Part shown: piece after piece, positions 16,869 through 25,619 of the stretch
Layout: each line of letters starts with the position of its first letter
Position numbering within the stretch: the first letter of the stretch is position 1
NCBI GenBank assembly: GCA_945903265.1
Contig: CAMDNQ010000015.1
Coordinates: 1-64,000, forward strand
DNA: 64,000 nt
Direction: 5' to 3'
DNA from: Candidatus Sulfopaludibacter sp. SbA3
Lineage (GTDB): Bacteria > Acidobacteriota > Vicinamibacteria > Vicinamibacterales > UBA2999
Made by a program: the position numbers and the translations under genes
Notes under the pieces: model-generated
Told to the model about the DNA's origin: nothing
Database searches by the model: none
What the model saw: only the letters and a program-made list of their open reading frames with translations

Positions 16869-17783
16869 TCAGCGCGTTGCGGCGGCTACTGCCGACAGCC
16901 GCTTCTTGTAGCCCGCCTCGGAGTCGTCAATCATCTTGACCCACTGTCCGGGCGCGAGCGCCAGCGGACTCGGACGCGTGTTCGCGACAAGCGCATCAAG
17001 CTTTCCCTTGAATGCATTCAGCGGGTGACCGCCGATGACGATGTCCGGGTTCAGCGTCCGCAGCATCTTGTAGGACGTGAAGGCGTCTTCGGGACGCGTG
17101 TCGTATCGCGGGTTCCCCGTGATCGGTCCCGGAGGGCCGCCAAAGACGATCTGATACGTCCGTCCGCCTTCCTGAGCCGGAATGACATAGCTGGCCGTGC
17201 CTGGCGTGTGGCCGCCCGTCCAGATCACCTTGATGGTGGTGCCGCCGAGCGTGACGTCGTCGCCGCTGCGCAGGATTCGCCCAACCTGCACCGGTTCGTG
17301 CCCCCACGTTTCGTTCTGCGACAGGTCCTTTCCGCTGACCAGCGATGGGACCTCGGCCTCGAGGGCCGCCACCGTCGCACCGGTGATGCGGCGGATCGTC
17401 TCGAGCGTCTCCATGTGGTCGTAATGCGCGTGGGAGATCATGATGATCTTGATGTCCGCCGGCTTGAATCCCAGCTTCACGATGTTGGGAAAGATCACCG
17501 AGGTCATCTTCTTGGTGCCCGTGTCGAGCAGGATGTGGCCCTGCGGCGTCGTGACCAGGATCGACGAAATGTTGTTCGCGCCGACGTAGTACACGTTCCC
17601 CATGATCTTGAAGGGGGCCTGCGGCTCGCTGTCGGTATCAACCCTTCCGCCCTGGCCGGCGAACCATTCGGCATCCTTCCCGCCGATCGAGAGCGGATCG
17701 GACGCCGCTGGCACCTGCGCGGAGCCGATGGCGGCTATGGAAGCGAACACGATGACGAACGTGAGCAGCAGCGGCTTATGCAT
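16869..17783 (-). CDS. Metallo-beta-lactamase-fold hydrolase, subclass B3-like, exported
   Basis: 304 residues. A signal peptide (about 1-22, ending IGSAQ) indicates a periplasmic enzyme. Zinc ligands are present: HAHYDH at 118-123, H192 in GGHTPG and H253 in GGHP. This is the B3 pattern (no Cys ligand), shared by carbapenem-hydrolysing B3 enzymes and by non-resistance hydrolases. ATG 17783 is supported by AGGA seven bases upstream. It lies 17 bases upstream of the methyltransferase/SMP-30 frame and next to a class-C-type serine hydrolase. Confidence 0.87.
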   Translation of the reverse strand: MHKPLLLTFVIVFASIAAIGSAQVPAASDPLSIGGKDAEWFAGQGGRVDTDSEPQAPFKIMGNVYYVGANNISSILVTTPQGHILLDTGTKKMTSVIFPNIVKLGFKPADIKIIMISHAHYDHMETLETIRRITGATVAALEAEVPSLVSGKDLSQNETWGHEPVQVGRILRSGDDVTLGGTTIKVIWTGGHTPGTASYVIPAQEGGRTYQIVFGGPPGPITGNPRYDTRPEDAFTSYKMLRTLNPDIVIGGHPLNAFKGKLDALVANTRPSPLALAPGQWVKMIDDSEAGYKKRLSAVAAATR

Positions 17784-17849
17784 GACAATTCCTGTCGAAT
17801 TCAATCGTTGACGACGCTTGCGTGAACTGCGTTCGATGCGAGCATACCT

Positions 17850-19037
17850 TCACTTCATGACCGCCTGCATGACGAGGGTCTCGAAGTCGGGCCTGAATCC
17901 CACCGCCGGCGCCGGCGCCATGAGGACCGCGACCAGGTGCCTTTCCGGATCGATCCAGAAATGGGTGCCCGACGCCCCACTCCAGCCGAAGCTCCCGTTC
18001 GACAGCCAGCTGGTTCGGACAGCCGCGTTGCTGATCACGCGGACGCCGAGGCCCCAGCCTTCACCCGGCTGCCTGCCCGGCAGGGTGTCCGGAATATGCA
18101 CGGCCGCCATCAATTCCACAGCTCGCGGACTCAACAGGCGCTTGCCCTCGAACTCGCCATTGTTCAGCAGCATCTGCGCAAAGCGGAAGTAATCCTGCGC
18201 GGTGCTGTGGAGTCCCCAGCCGCCTCCGAAGTACGACGGCGGGTCGGCGCGCTCGAACGGTTTGAGGCCGCCGGGCACAATGTCGTAGCGCCGGGCGAAA
18301 CGCTGCTTCTGCGCCGCATCCAGCACGTGCGCGGTGTCCTTCATGCCGAGCGGCTCGAACATCCGCTCCCGGAGAAAGCGATCGTAGGTCTTGCCCGACA
18401 CGATCTCCACGATGCGGGCGAGCGTGTCGAACGCCACGGTATTGCTGTACATCCAGCGGGTGCCGGGCTGGAACTCGAGCGGCTCCGCGCCGAAGCGAGG
18501 GATGACAGCGGCGAGCGTGGCCCTCGGCTCTGTGGGGATTCGCGGCGGCGCCACGAGCCCCGACGTGTGCGTCAGCAGGTCACGAATGGTGATTGGACGG
18601 CTGGCGGGCACGGCCTGGGACGGCGACACACCGACGTTCAGGTCCTTGAACTCGGGAATGAACTGCGACACCGGATCCGTGAGCCGGATCCGTCCTTCTT
18701 CCACGAGCATAAGCACGGCGGCGGCCGTGATCGGTTTTGTCAGCGAGGCAAGGGAGAAGATCGCGTCCCTGGGCATGGGCTTCTTTGAGTCGAGATCCAG
18801 CTGGCCGCGCGCATCGAAGTGCACGATCCGTCCGTCGATCGCGACAAGACTGACGGCTCCGGGAATCTCCCTCGCGTCGGTGCGGCGGTCGATCATCTGA
18901 CCGATTCGCAGGAGCCGCTCGCGCGACACGCCCGCATCAGTCGATTCGCCTTGCCGCGCGGCAACAGACGCGGTGAGGATGACGAGAACCAGAGAAGACA
19001 CGATCGCCGCCGCCGACCGCACGTTCATGTGTCGCAT
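17850..19037 (-). CDS. Serine hydrolase, class C beta-lactamase/esterase family
   Basis: 395 residues with a signal peptide (cleavage near SVAARQ). Catalytic motifs are S98-L-T-K101 and Y197-S-N199, as in class C beta-lactamases, DD-peptidases and EstB-type esterases. A HSGxxxW-like motif is not evident, favouring esterase or peptidase over true beta-lactamase. ATG 19037 has GGAGG five bases upstream. Upstream in-frame starts overlap the neighbouring gene. It is 20 bases downstream of the DUF1624 gene, so probably co-transcribed. Confidence 0.87.
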   Translation of the reverse strand: MRHMNVRSAAAIVSSLVLVILTASVAARQGESTDAGVSRERLLRIGQMIDRRTDAREIPGAVSLVAIDGRIVHFDARGQLDLDSKKPMPRDAIFSLASLTKPITAAAVLMLVEEGRIRLTDPVSQFIPEFKDLNVGVSPSQAVPASRPITIRDLLTHTSGLVAPPRIPTEPRATLAAVIPRFGAEPLEFQPGTRWMYSNTVAFDTLARIVEIVSGKTYDRFLRERMFEPLGMKDTAHVLDAAQKQRFARRYDIVPGGLKPFERADPPSYFGGGWGLHSTAQDYFRFAQMLLNNGEFEGKRLLSPRAVELMAAVHIPDTLPGRQPGEGWGLGVRVISNAAVRTSWLSNGSFGWSGASGTHFWIDPERHLVAVLMAPAPAVGFRPDFETLVMQAVMK

Positions 19038-19057
19038 GCCGCCCTCCATGAAAGCCA

Positions 19058-20266
19058 TCATAAGTAGCTCAGCCACCGGTCCTGACGACGACCCTTGAGC
19101 GCGGCGACCCACTTACAGAACGGATACAGCGTAGCAATAACCAGCAGCCATACCAGGTAGACACCTGGCAACCCGACACCGTATCCCTCGGGAAAAAAGA
19201 AACTGAATGTCAGGAACTGGCGTGCATCGAACCCTCGTAGGACACCGAAGCCCACAGCGAGCGCGTGTATGACGTACAAGTGGGCCACATAAAACGCGAA
19301 GGGCGCGCGGCCGAACACGATGAGCGGCTGCCTGACGATATCGGGCAGGCGGCCGGCATACGCGCAGAGGACCGCCGCCGGACCGAGCGTCATCAGCAGA
19401 AAAATCAGACTAGGCGGATATTTCGTTACGTTGAGGGAATCGATGAGCGTGGGGATCGCACCATCCTGAACCCGCCAGGGGTTCGGATCGCCGTAGACGC
19501 CAGCCGCCCTGAGCACGACACACGCGGCCATCGCTCCCAGTCCCCACGCGAGGAGCCGCGGGTCGCGCCTCTCGGCCGGTTCCTGGAACAGGCGTGCGGT
19601 TCCAAACCCCGCCAGCATCACTCCAATCCACGGCAGCAGCGGATAGACAAACGCAAGATGGAACGGGCCAAGGAGGACACCCGTCTGGGCGTGCAACGCC
19701 GTCCACGCAGGGCTTGCGGTCGCGAACAGCCCGCCCGTGGCCGGCCAGAAGGCATCAAGCAGGTTGTGGCTGACGAGGATCGCACCACCGATGACCAGGC
19801 ACGCGCGCTGTCCGAGGAACTGCGCGCCCGCGAGGACGATCATGCTCGCGCCGATGGCCCAGATCACCTGCATCGGGACCACGATCAGCCCGCCGGCCTG
19901 GGGGATGCCCCACGGCGCGAAGCTCCACGCCGTGGCCACAACGAACCACTCGACGACAATCAGCCACATGCCGCGCGTGAACAGGAACGCGCCCAACGCG
20001 GACGGACTCTTGCGCGTCGTCATCAGACCGGCGCTCGTGCCTGCGAGGAATACGAACACCGGCGCGCAGAAATGCGTGATCCACCGCGTCAAGAAGAGCG
20101 CGGCGCCGATGTCTGGATTGGCCATCGGGTCGACCTCACCACCGGCCATGAAGTAGTCCCGAACGTGATCGAGCGCCATGATCACGATCGCAAGGCCGCG
20201 AAGCATGTCGATGCTGGGAAGCCTGTATCCCCGGCCGTTCGCCGTCACAGAGTTGTCAGGCCGCAC
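19058..20266 (-). CDS. DUF1624 multi-pass membrane protein (HGSNAT/YeiB-like)
   Basis: 402 residues, about ten hydrophobic segments. The N-terminal signature SIDMLRGLAIVIMALDHVRDYF is that of the DUF1624 family, related to heparan-alpha-glucosaminide N-acetyltransferase and other acyltransferase-3-like membrane proteins. Likely role: transmembrane acyl transfer, substrate unknown. It precedes the serine hydrolase on the same strand. Confidence 0.85.
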   Translation of the reverse strand: MRPDNSVTANGRGYRLPSIDMLRGLAIVIMALDHVRDYFMAGGEVDPMANPDIGAALFLTRWITHFCAPVFVFLAGTSAGLMTTRKSPSALGAFLFTRGMWLIVVEWFVVATAWSFAPWGIPQAGGLIVVPMQVIWAIGASMIVLAGAQFLGQRACLVIGGAILVSHNLLDAFWPATGGLFATASPAWTALHAQTGVLLGPFHLAFVYPLLPWIGVMLAGFGTARLFQEPAERRDPRLLAWGLGAMAACVVLRAAGVYGDPNPWRVQDGAIPTLIDSLNVTKYPPSLIFLLMTLGPAAVLCAYAGRLPDIVRQPLIVFGRAPFAFYVAHLYVIHALAVGFGVLRGFDARQFLTFSFFFPEGYGVGLPGVYLVWLLVIATLYPFCKWVAALKGRRQDRWLSYL

Positions 20267-20291
20267 TCACGTCACCGGCTCGGAGGGGCGG

Positions 20292-21770
20292 CTAGATTCC
20301 GCCGAGGCAGACGTATTTGATCTCGAGGAACTCCTCGAGGCCGTACTTCGAGCCCTCGCGCCCCAGGCCGGACTCCTTCACGCCGCCGAACGGCGCGACT
20401 TCGGTCGAAATGATGCCCGTGTTGACGCCCACCATACCCGTTTCCAGCGCCTCGGCCACGCGCCAGACGCGGCCGATATCGCGGCCGTAAAAGTACGCCG
20501 CTAGACCGAACGGCGTGTCGTTGGCCTGCGTGATCACCTCGTCCTCGGTGTTGAACCGGAACAGCGGTGCCACGGGGCCGAAGGTCTCCTCCTGCGCGAC
20601 AAGCATCGACGAATTGACTCCCGTCATGACCGTCGGCTGAAAGAACCTCCCGCCGAGCGCATGACGCTTGCCCCCTGTCACCACCTTCGCGCCTTTGGCG
20701 AGCGCGTCGGCGATGTGCTCTTCAACCTTCGCGACGGCGCGGTCGTCGATGAGGGGTCCCTGCGTCGCGCCATCCTCAAACCCGGGGGCCGGCTTGAGCT
20801 TCCCGACCGCAGCCGACAATTTCTGCGCGAACGCGTCATAGACCGTGTCCTGCACGTAGATGCGGTTGGCACAGACGCACGTTTGACCTGTATTCCGGTA
20901 CTTCGAGGCGATCGCGCCCTCCACCGCCGCGTCGAGATCTGCGTCATCAAAGACGATGAACGGCGCGTTGCCACCCAGTTCGAGCGAGATCTTTTTCACG
21001 GTGGTGGCGCACTGGGCCATCAGCAGCTTGCCGATCGCGGTGGAGCCGGTGAACGACAGCTTGCGGACATCCGGATTCGACGTGAGCTCACCGCCAATCG
21101 CCTCCGCTGGACCGGTGACGATATTCAGCACGCCCTTCGGCAGCCCCGCGCGCTCGGCCAGCTCGGCGAGCGCCAGCGCCGAAAACGGCGTCTGTGACGC
21201 CGGCTTCAACACGACAGTGCAGCCCGCCGCAATTGCAGGGCCCGCCTTGCGCGTGATCATCGCCAGCGGAAAATTCCAGGGCGTGATGCAGGCGACAACG
21301 CCGACCGGCTGCTTGATGACGACGATCCGCTTGTCGCGCGTTGGCGAAGGAATCGTGTCGCCGTAGACGCGCTTCGCTTCCTCGCCGAACCACTCGAGGA
21401 ACGAGGCGGCATAGGCGACTTCCCCGCGCGATTCGCCGAGCGGCTTCCCCTGCTCTATGGTCATCAGTCGCGCCAGGTCCTCCTGGTTCGCCATCATCAG
21501 ATCGAACCAGCGCCGCATAAACGCGGCCCGTTCCTTCGCGGTTGTGCTGCGCCACGCGGGGAAGGCGCGAGCGGCGGCAGTGACCGCCGTCCGCGTTTCG
21601 GCCGCGCCAAGCTTCGGCACGATGCCAATCACATCGCCGGTCGCGGGATTGTCCACGTCGATGGCGGACCCGGCCCGCGCCTCCACCCACCCGCCGTCGA
21701 TGTAGGCCGCCTGGCGGAACAGCTTCATATCCGACAGCGAGACGTGTGAGTGTGCTGCAGTGGTGGCCAT
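20292..21770 (-). CDS. gabD: NAD(P)-dependent succinate-semialdehyde dehydrogenase-like aldehyde dehydrogenase
   Basis: 492 residues. Aldehyde dehydrogenase superfamily with general base E264 (ELGG) and catalytic C298 (GQTCVC). TPWNFPLAMITRK and the adjacent cysteine C300 match GabD-type enzymes, which oxidise succinate semialdehyde to succinate. Substrate specificity within the superfamily is uncertain. It is the last gene of a run with the amidase, E2, M24 and E1 genes, suggesting a shared catabolic role. Confidence 0.88.
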   Translation of the reverse strand: MATTAAHSHVSLSDMKLFRQAAYIDGGWVEARAGSAIDVDNPATGDVIGIVPKLGAAETRTAVTAAARAFPAWRSTTAKERAAFMRRWFDLMMANQEDLARLMTIEQGKPLGESRGEVAYAASFLEWFGEEAKRVYGDTIPSPTRDKRIVVIKQPVGVVACITPWNFPLAMITRKAGPAIAAGCTVVLKPASQTPFSALALAELAERAGLPKGVLNIVTGPAEAIGGELTSNPDVRKLSFTGSTAIGKLLMAQCATTVKKISLELGGNAPFIVFDDADLDAAVEGAIASKYRNTGQTCVCANRIYVQDTVYDAFAQKLSAAVGKLKPAPGFEDGATQGPLIDDRAVAKVEEHIADALAKGAKVVTGGKRHALGGRFFQPTVMTGVNSSMLVAQEETFGPVAPLFRFNTEDEVITQANDTPFGLAAYFYGRDIGRVWRVAEALETGMVGVNTGIISTEVAPFGGVKESGLGREGSKYGLEEFLEIKYVCLGGI

Positions 21771-21782
21771 GTCCGTTCCCTG

Positions 21783-23063
21783 TTATGAAAGGCTTCGCGC
21801 GACGCGTATGGCTGCGGCGAGAAGCCTGCCATCCTGACCATGGTCAGCCGTGAGCTGCAGCCCCAGCGGGAGCCCGGCTGTCGGCATCGGAACGGAGATC
21901 GCCGGTGTGCCGAGCGCCGTCCACGGCGCATTCATGCGGGGATCGCCCGTCGTCGAGAGCCCGCGAGGCGCCGCCCCCGTAGCTGCCGGCACGACGATGA
22001 TCGGGGTCGTCCGGTACAGCTCGCTCAGTCGCGTTCTGGCTTCACGAATATGCTGCTGTGCCCGCGTGTACCGCTCGACGGGCATCGCGAGTCCCTGCTC
22101 AACGAGCTCTGCGAGATCGAGCAGCTTCGCGCCGTGCTCCTTCCATCGCTCCTCGTGGATGTGGGCGCCTTCGTAGAACATGACGTCGATCGTTGCCGCA
22201 TCGAGTGTCTTCAGGAGCGCCGCAATGTCGACGGGGCGCGTCCGGATGCCTCCGCGGCGGAGCGCGGCAACCGCATTCCGCACCGCGGTGGCCATCGGTT
22301 CGTCAACGTCCGGCATTGGATCCGGCACACCCACGACCACGTCATCGTCGGCGCCTGCACTGAATCCCATCCCGCGCCAGAGCGACAGCATGTCGGACGG
22401 GGTGTGCGTGAAGAATCCCACCGTGTCGAGGCTCGTCGAGAACGGCATCACGCCTTCGGTCGACACCAGGCCATAGGTCGGCTTGAACCCCGTGATGCCA
22501 CAGTACGAGGCAGGTCTGAGTATCGATCCGCGTGTTTGCGTGCCGAGCGCGAAGGGCACCATTCCGGCGGCAACGGCCGCGGCAGAGCCGCTGGAGCTTC
22601 CGCCCGGCGTATGTTCAAGATTCCTCGGGTTGCGGGTCGGGGCGGGTGTGCGGTACGCGAACCAGGTCGTCTGAGACTTGCCGAGAAGAATCGCGCCCCG
22701 CTGCCGCAGCGACGTGACGACGGCCGCATCAGTACTGCCAAGACGGCCCTTGTAGACCGCCGAACCGTACTCGGTCGACAGCCCGCGCGTCTCCATGATG
22801 TCCTTCGCCGCGAATGGAATACCGGCAAGCGGACCGTCGGCGAGCGGCGGCTGCGGCGCCACCTGCACCCATGCCTGAATAGATGCGTCCATCGTGCGGA
22901 TGCGGTCGAGGCACGCCTGCACGGCGACCTCGCGTTCGACACGCGACGCGTTCATCCATTGGGTGAATGTCTCGAGCTGAGGGCGCTGGGCGAACGCCGA
23001 AGGCGCGCTGGCGAGGCCGGCCGAGAGCGTCGCGAGAAAACGGCGGCGATTGATACCCGGCAT
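21783..23063 (-). CDS. Amidase (amidase signature family), Tat-type signal
   Basis: 426 residues. The N-terminus RRRFLATLSAGLASAPSAFA is a twin-arginine-like signal. The Ser-cisSer-Lys triad is present: K87 in AAKD, serines 156-158 in GGSSSGSA, nucleophile S180 in TRGSILRPAS. It hydrolyses an amide of unknown identity, probably outside the cytoplasm. ATG 23063 follows GGAGG with good spacing. The aldehyde dehydrogenase gene follows 12 bases downstream. Confidence 0.9.
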   Translation of the reverse strand: MPGINRRRFLATLSAGLASAPSAFAQRPQLETFTQWMNASRVEREVAVQACLDRIRTMDASIQAWVQVAPQPPLADGPLAGIPFAAKDIMETRGLSTEYGSAVYKGRLGSTDAAVVTSLRQRGAILLGKSQTTWFAYRTPAPTRNPRNLEHTPGGSSSGSAAAVAAGMVPFALGTQTRGSILRPASYCGITGFKPTYGLVSTEGVMPFSTSLDTVGFFTHTPSDMLSLWRGMGFSAGADDDVVVGVPDPMPDVDEPMATAVRNAVAALRRGGIRTRPVDIAALLKTLDAATIDVMFYEGAHIHEERWKEHGAKLLDLAELVEQGLAMPVERYTRAQQHIREARTRLSELYRTTPIIVVPAATGAAPRGLSTTGDPRMNAPWTALGTPAISVPMPTAGLPLGLQLTADHGQDGRLLAAAIRVARSLS

Positions 23064-23101
23064 TGACCCTCCAGAGGCATGGCTCGGCTCGGTGGCCAAG
23101 T

Positions 23102-24181
23102 TTATTCCGCGAGTAAGGCGGTTAAATCGCGCATGAACTCAGCGGCACGGGCCCCGTCGACGACGCGATGATCGCACGAGAGCGTGAGCGTCAGCATCGG
23201 ACGGACTATCGGGCGGCCATCCACCGCAACAACGCGATCCGCGATGGCGCCGACAGCCAGGATCGCAACCTGGGGCGGCACGATGATCGCCGTGAACGTG
23301 TCCACGCCATACATGCCGAGATTGCTGATGGTAAACGTGCCGTCCTTGATGTCGCCGGGGTGCAGCCGTCCTGACTGTGCCCGATCCGCAAGGCCGGCGC
23401 GTATGTCCGCGATCGCCCAGATGTCGAGCGTGTCAGCATCCGGAATGACCGCCGTGACGACCGCATTCTCCACCGCCATGGCGATCGCGATGTTCACGCG
23501 ATCGTGAACGACGACCGCGCTCTCCTTCCAGCTCGCGTTCAGGCGCGGATGTTTTTTCAGCGCGCGGGCGACGGCCGACACTAGGAGATCGGTATGCGTC
23601 GCCTTCGTGCCGCCAGCGACGATGCGTGCGCGGGCCTCGTTGAGCGCACCGGCGTCCACGTGCCGCGTGACGAAGAAATGCGGGACAGTCGTCCAGCTTG
23701 CGGTCGTGCGCTCGGCCATGAGGCGGCCGATTGATGAGGGCTCTGCCGTCTGCGGGCCGACCTGAAGGTCGGTCCCTGCAGATCGAAGGATGTCCTCGGC
23801 GAGGATTTCACCTCCGGGACCCGTCCCCGTGATGCGCGAAATGTCGATGCCCTTCTCCTGCGCGAGCTTGCGCGCTTTCGGAGAGATCCGGGTCGTGCGG
23901 CCGGTCGGAGCGCTCGTGGACGCGTCGGAAGGAACCGATTCACCAGCCTTCAGCAGCCACGCGATCGTCCTGCCGACCTGGATGACATCCCCGGGCTTTG
24001 CGGTAATGCCCGCCAGCACGCCGTCGGCCGCGGCCTCGACCTCGACAACTGCTTTGTCTGTTTCCACTTCCAGCAGCATGTCGCCCTTGCGGACCTGCTC
24101 GCCCTCTTTCTTCAGCCACGAAATGAGCTTGCCGGTTTCCTGCGCCATTTCCAGCGCAGGCATGACGACGCTGACGGCCAT
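23102..24181 (-). CDS. Dihydrolipoamide acyltransferase (E2) of a 2-oxoacid dehydrogenase complex
   Basis: 359 residues, a short E2. It has a single lipoyl domain (about 1-78) with lipoyl lysine K43 in ETDKAVVEVE, then a peripheral-subunit-binding domain (97-131), then the catalytic core ending with DHRVVDG (H338, D342). Substrate could be pyruvate, acetoin or a branched-chain acid. ATG 24181 shares one base with the M24 stop (TGATG). The linker after the subunit-binding domain contains T-D-L-Q-V-G-P (137-143), encoded by a hairpin sequence like the window's palindromic repeats. No E3 gene is in the window. Confidence 0.93.
   Translation of the reverse strand: MAVSVVMPALEMAQETGKLISWLKKEGEQVRKGDMLLEVETDKAVVEVEAAADGVLAGITAKPGDVIQVGRTIAWLLKAGESVPSDASTSAPTGRTTRISPKARKLAQEKGIDISRITGTGPGGEILAEDILRSAGTDLQVGPQTAEPSSIGRLMAERTTASWTTVPHFFVTRHVDAGALNEARARIVAGGTKATHTDLLVSAVARALKKHPRLNASWKESAVVVHDRVNIAIAMAVENAVVTAVIPDADTLDIWAIADIRAGLADRAQSGRLHPGDIKDGTFTISNLGMYGVDTFTAIIVPPQVAILAVGAIADRVVAVDGRPIVRPMLTLTLSCDHRVVDGARAAEFMRDLTALLAE
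23754..23775. repeat. GC-rich hairpin inside the E2 gene
   Basis: CCGACC (23757-23762), loop TGAA, GGTCGG (23767-23772), extended to nine pairs with one G-T. The same stem-TTCA-stem design occurs at 25601-25618. Here it is read in frame as part of the interdomain linker of E2. Confidence 0.6.
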
Positions 24182-25521
24182 CAGCGGGTGACGCCGGCGC
24201 GGGCGCCAGCCTTGATCATCTCGACGACCTCGGGATTCGGCGTTGGCGCCTCGGTTTCCCGAATCGTCGGCAGCTGACCCGACACGGTCACGAACGGCGC
24301 GCCTGCGACGAGGAGCTCCTCGGCCGGGAACCGCGTGATGACTTCGTGGCCGGTCGGCGTGACCACGATTTCTTCCTCGATGCGGGCGGCGCTCCAGCCG
24401 TCGGTGGAGGGCCAGAACGTTTCGAGGGCGAAGACCATCCCGGCCTTGATCTCGTGGGGATGGTCGAGCGACACAAGCCGGCTGATCATCGGCTTCTCCC
24501 AGATCGCCAGCCCGATGCCATGTCCCATCTGCAGCGCGAACGCCGCTTCCTCGTCGGGGAATCCGAAGTCCTTCGCCTTGGGCCAGACCGCCGCCACTTC
24601 GGCCGTCGTGCGGCCGGGACGAATCAATTCGATCGACGCGTCGAGGTAGTCGCGGCACCGCTTATACGCATCCACCAGCGCGCGCGGAGCCGATCCCACC
24701 GCGAACGTCCGGTAGTAGCAGGTGCGATAGCCCATGTACGAGTGGAGGATGTCGTAGTACACCGGGTCGCCCGGACGGAGCACGCGATCCGAGAAGACAT
24801 GCGGGTGCGGGCTGCAGCGCTCCCCCGAAATCGCATTCACGCCCTCGACGTACTCGGAGCCGAGGTCGTACAGCCGCTCGGCCACAAGCGCGACGGCTTC
24901 GTTCTCGCGCATCCCGGGCCGCATCGCCTTGTACAAATCGTAGTACGCCGCGTCGACCATCATCGCGGACATGTTGAGCAGCGTAATCTCGTCCACGGTC
25001 TTGATTTCGCGCGCGTTCGACATCAGCTCCTGGCCGTCGACGACGGTGATGCCTTCCCGCTGGAGCGCGAACATCACCGGCGGTTCGACGACGTCCACGC
25101 CCACGGGCTCACCGAGGAGCCCGCGCATCTCGAGCTCGACGCGAATTTTCTTCGCGACATCCTCGGCGCGTCCCATTTCCGGGCTCATGGCGCCGCGCAT
25201 CAGTGGAATGCCGGCGCGCGAGCGATCGCCCAGCCACGGACAGTTCTGCTGGTGATGGCGTGCGGCCGATCCGAAATCCCAGAGAATCGGCTCGTCGTTC
25301 TGCGGCAGGAGCGTGAACCGGCTGATCTTGTCCTGCGCCCAGGTCCCGATGTGCGTGGAGGTGATGTAGCGGACGTTGTTCATGTCGAAGCAGAGCAACG
25401 CGCCGATCTCCGACTTCGCCAGCAGACCCTTGATACGGTCCAGCCGCTCGCGGCGCAGCCGGTCGAAATCGACCCGCTGCTCCCAGTCCACGGCCATGGT
25501 CCCGAACGTTTTCAACGCCAT
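24181..25521 (-). CDS. M24 family (Xaa-Pro peptidase-like) protein with a substituted metal ligand
   Basis: 446 residues: creatinase-like N-terminal domain and pita-bread M24 domain. Expected metal ligands D257 (VYYD), H334 (MGHGIGL), E367 (ALET) and E382 (RIEEE) are present. The second aspartate is replaced: the segment reads GYRTCYYRTF, with C268 where peptidases have Asp. The M24 fold also includes creatinase and the DMSP lyase DddP, so peptidase activity is not assured. It is embedded in the 2-oxoacid dehydrogenase cluster between E1 beta and E2, which is unusual for a housekeeping peptidase. Confidence 0.85.
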   Translation of the reverse strand: MALKTFGTMAVDWEQRVDFDRLRRERLDRIKGLLAKSEIGALLCFDMNNVRYITSTHIGTWAQDKISRFTLLPQNDEPILWDFGSAARHHQQNCPWLGDRSRAGIPLMRGAMSPEMGRAEDVAKKIRVELEMRGLLGEPVGVDVVEPPVMFALQREGITVVDGQELMSNAREIKTVDEITLLNMSAMMVDAAYYDLYKAMRPGMRENEAVALVAERLYDLGSEYVEGVNAISGERCSPHPHVFSDRVLRPGDPVYYDILHSYMGYRTCYYRTFAVGSAPRALVDAYKRCRDYLDASIELIRPGRTTAEVAAVWPKAKDFGFPDEEAAFALQMGHGIGLAIWEKPMISRLVSLDHPHEIKAGMVFALETFWPSTDGWSAARIEEEIVVTPTGHEVITRFPAEELLVAGAPFVTVSGQLPTIRETEAPTPNPEVVEMIKAGARAGVTR

Positions 25522-25532
25522 TGATTCTCCGG

Positions 25533-25618
25533 GTCCGGCTAAAGCCGGACACTACGTACTAAGCAAGCCGGACACTACGTACGAAGTAGTCCTACGTAGT
25601 GTCCGCCTTCAGGCGGAC
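25533..25618. repeat. Intergenic palindromic element, two hairpins plus direct repeats
   Basis: GTCCGGC-TAAA-GCCGGAC (25533-25550) and GTCCGCC-TTCA-GGCGGAC (25601-25618) are two perfect seven-pair hairpins. Between them GCCGGACACTACGTAC occurs twice and CTACGTAGTGTCCG once in inverse orientation. The element fills the gap between the E1 beta stop and the M24 start. It may act as a processing or attenuation point in the operon, or be a REP-like mobile element. Confidence 0.75.
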
Positions 25619-25619
25619 C

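Noticed and set aside
17850-19037. Calling the serine hydrolase a true AmpC beta-lactamase
   Set aside because: SxxK and YxN are present, but the third motif KTG is not evident near the C-terminus; esterase or peptidase is equally likely.
24181-25521. Calling the M24 protein a DMSP lyase (DddP)
   Set aside because: The fold is shared, but I cannot see DddP-specific active-site residues with confidence and the Asp-to-Cys change is different.
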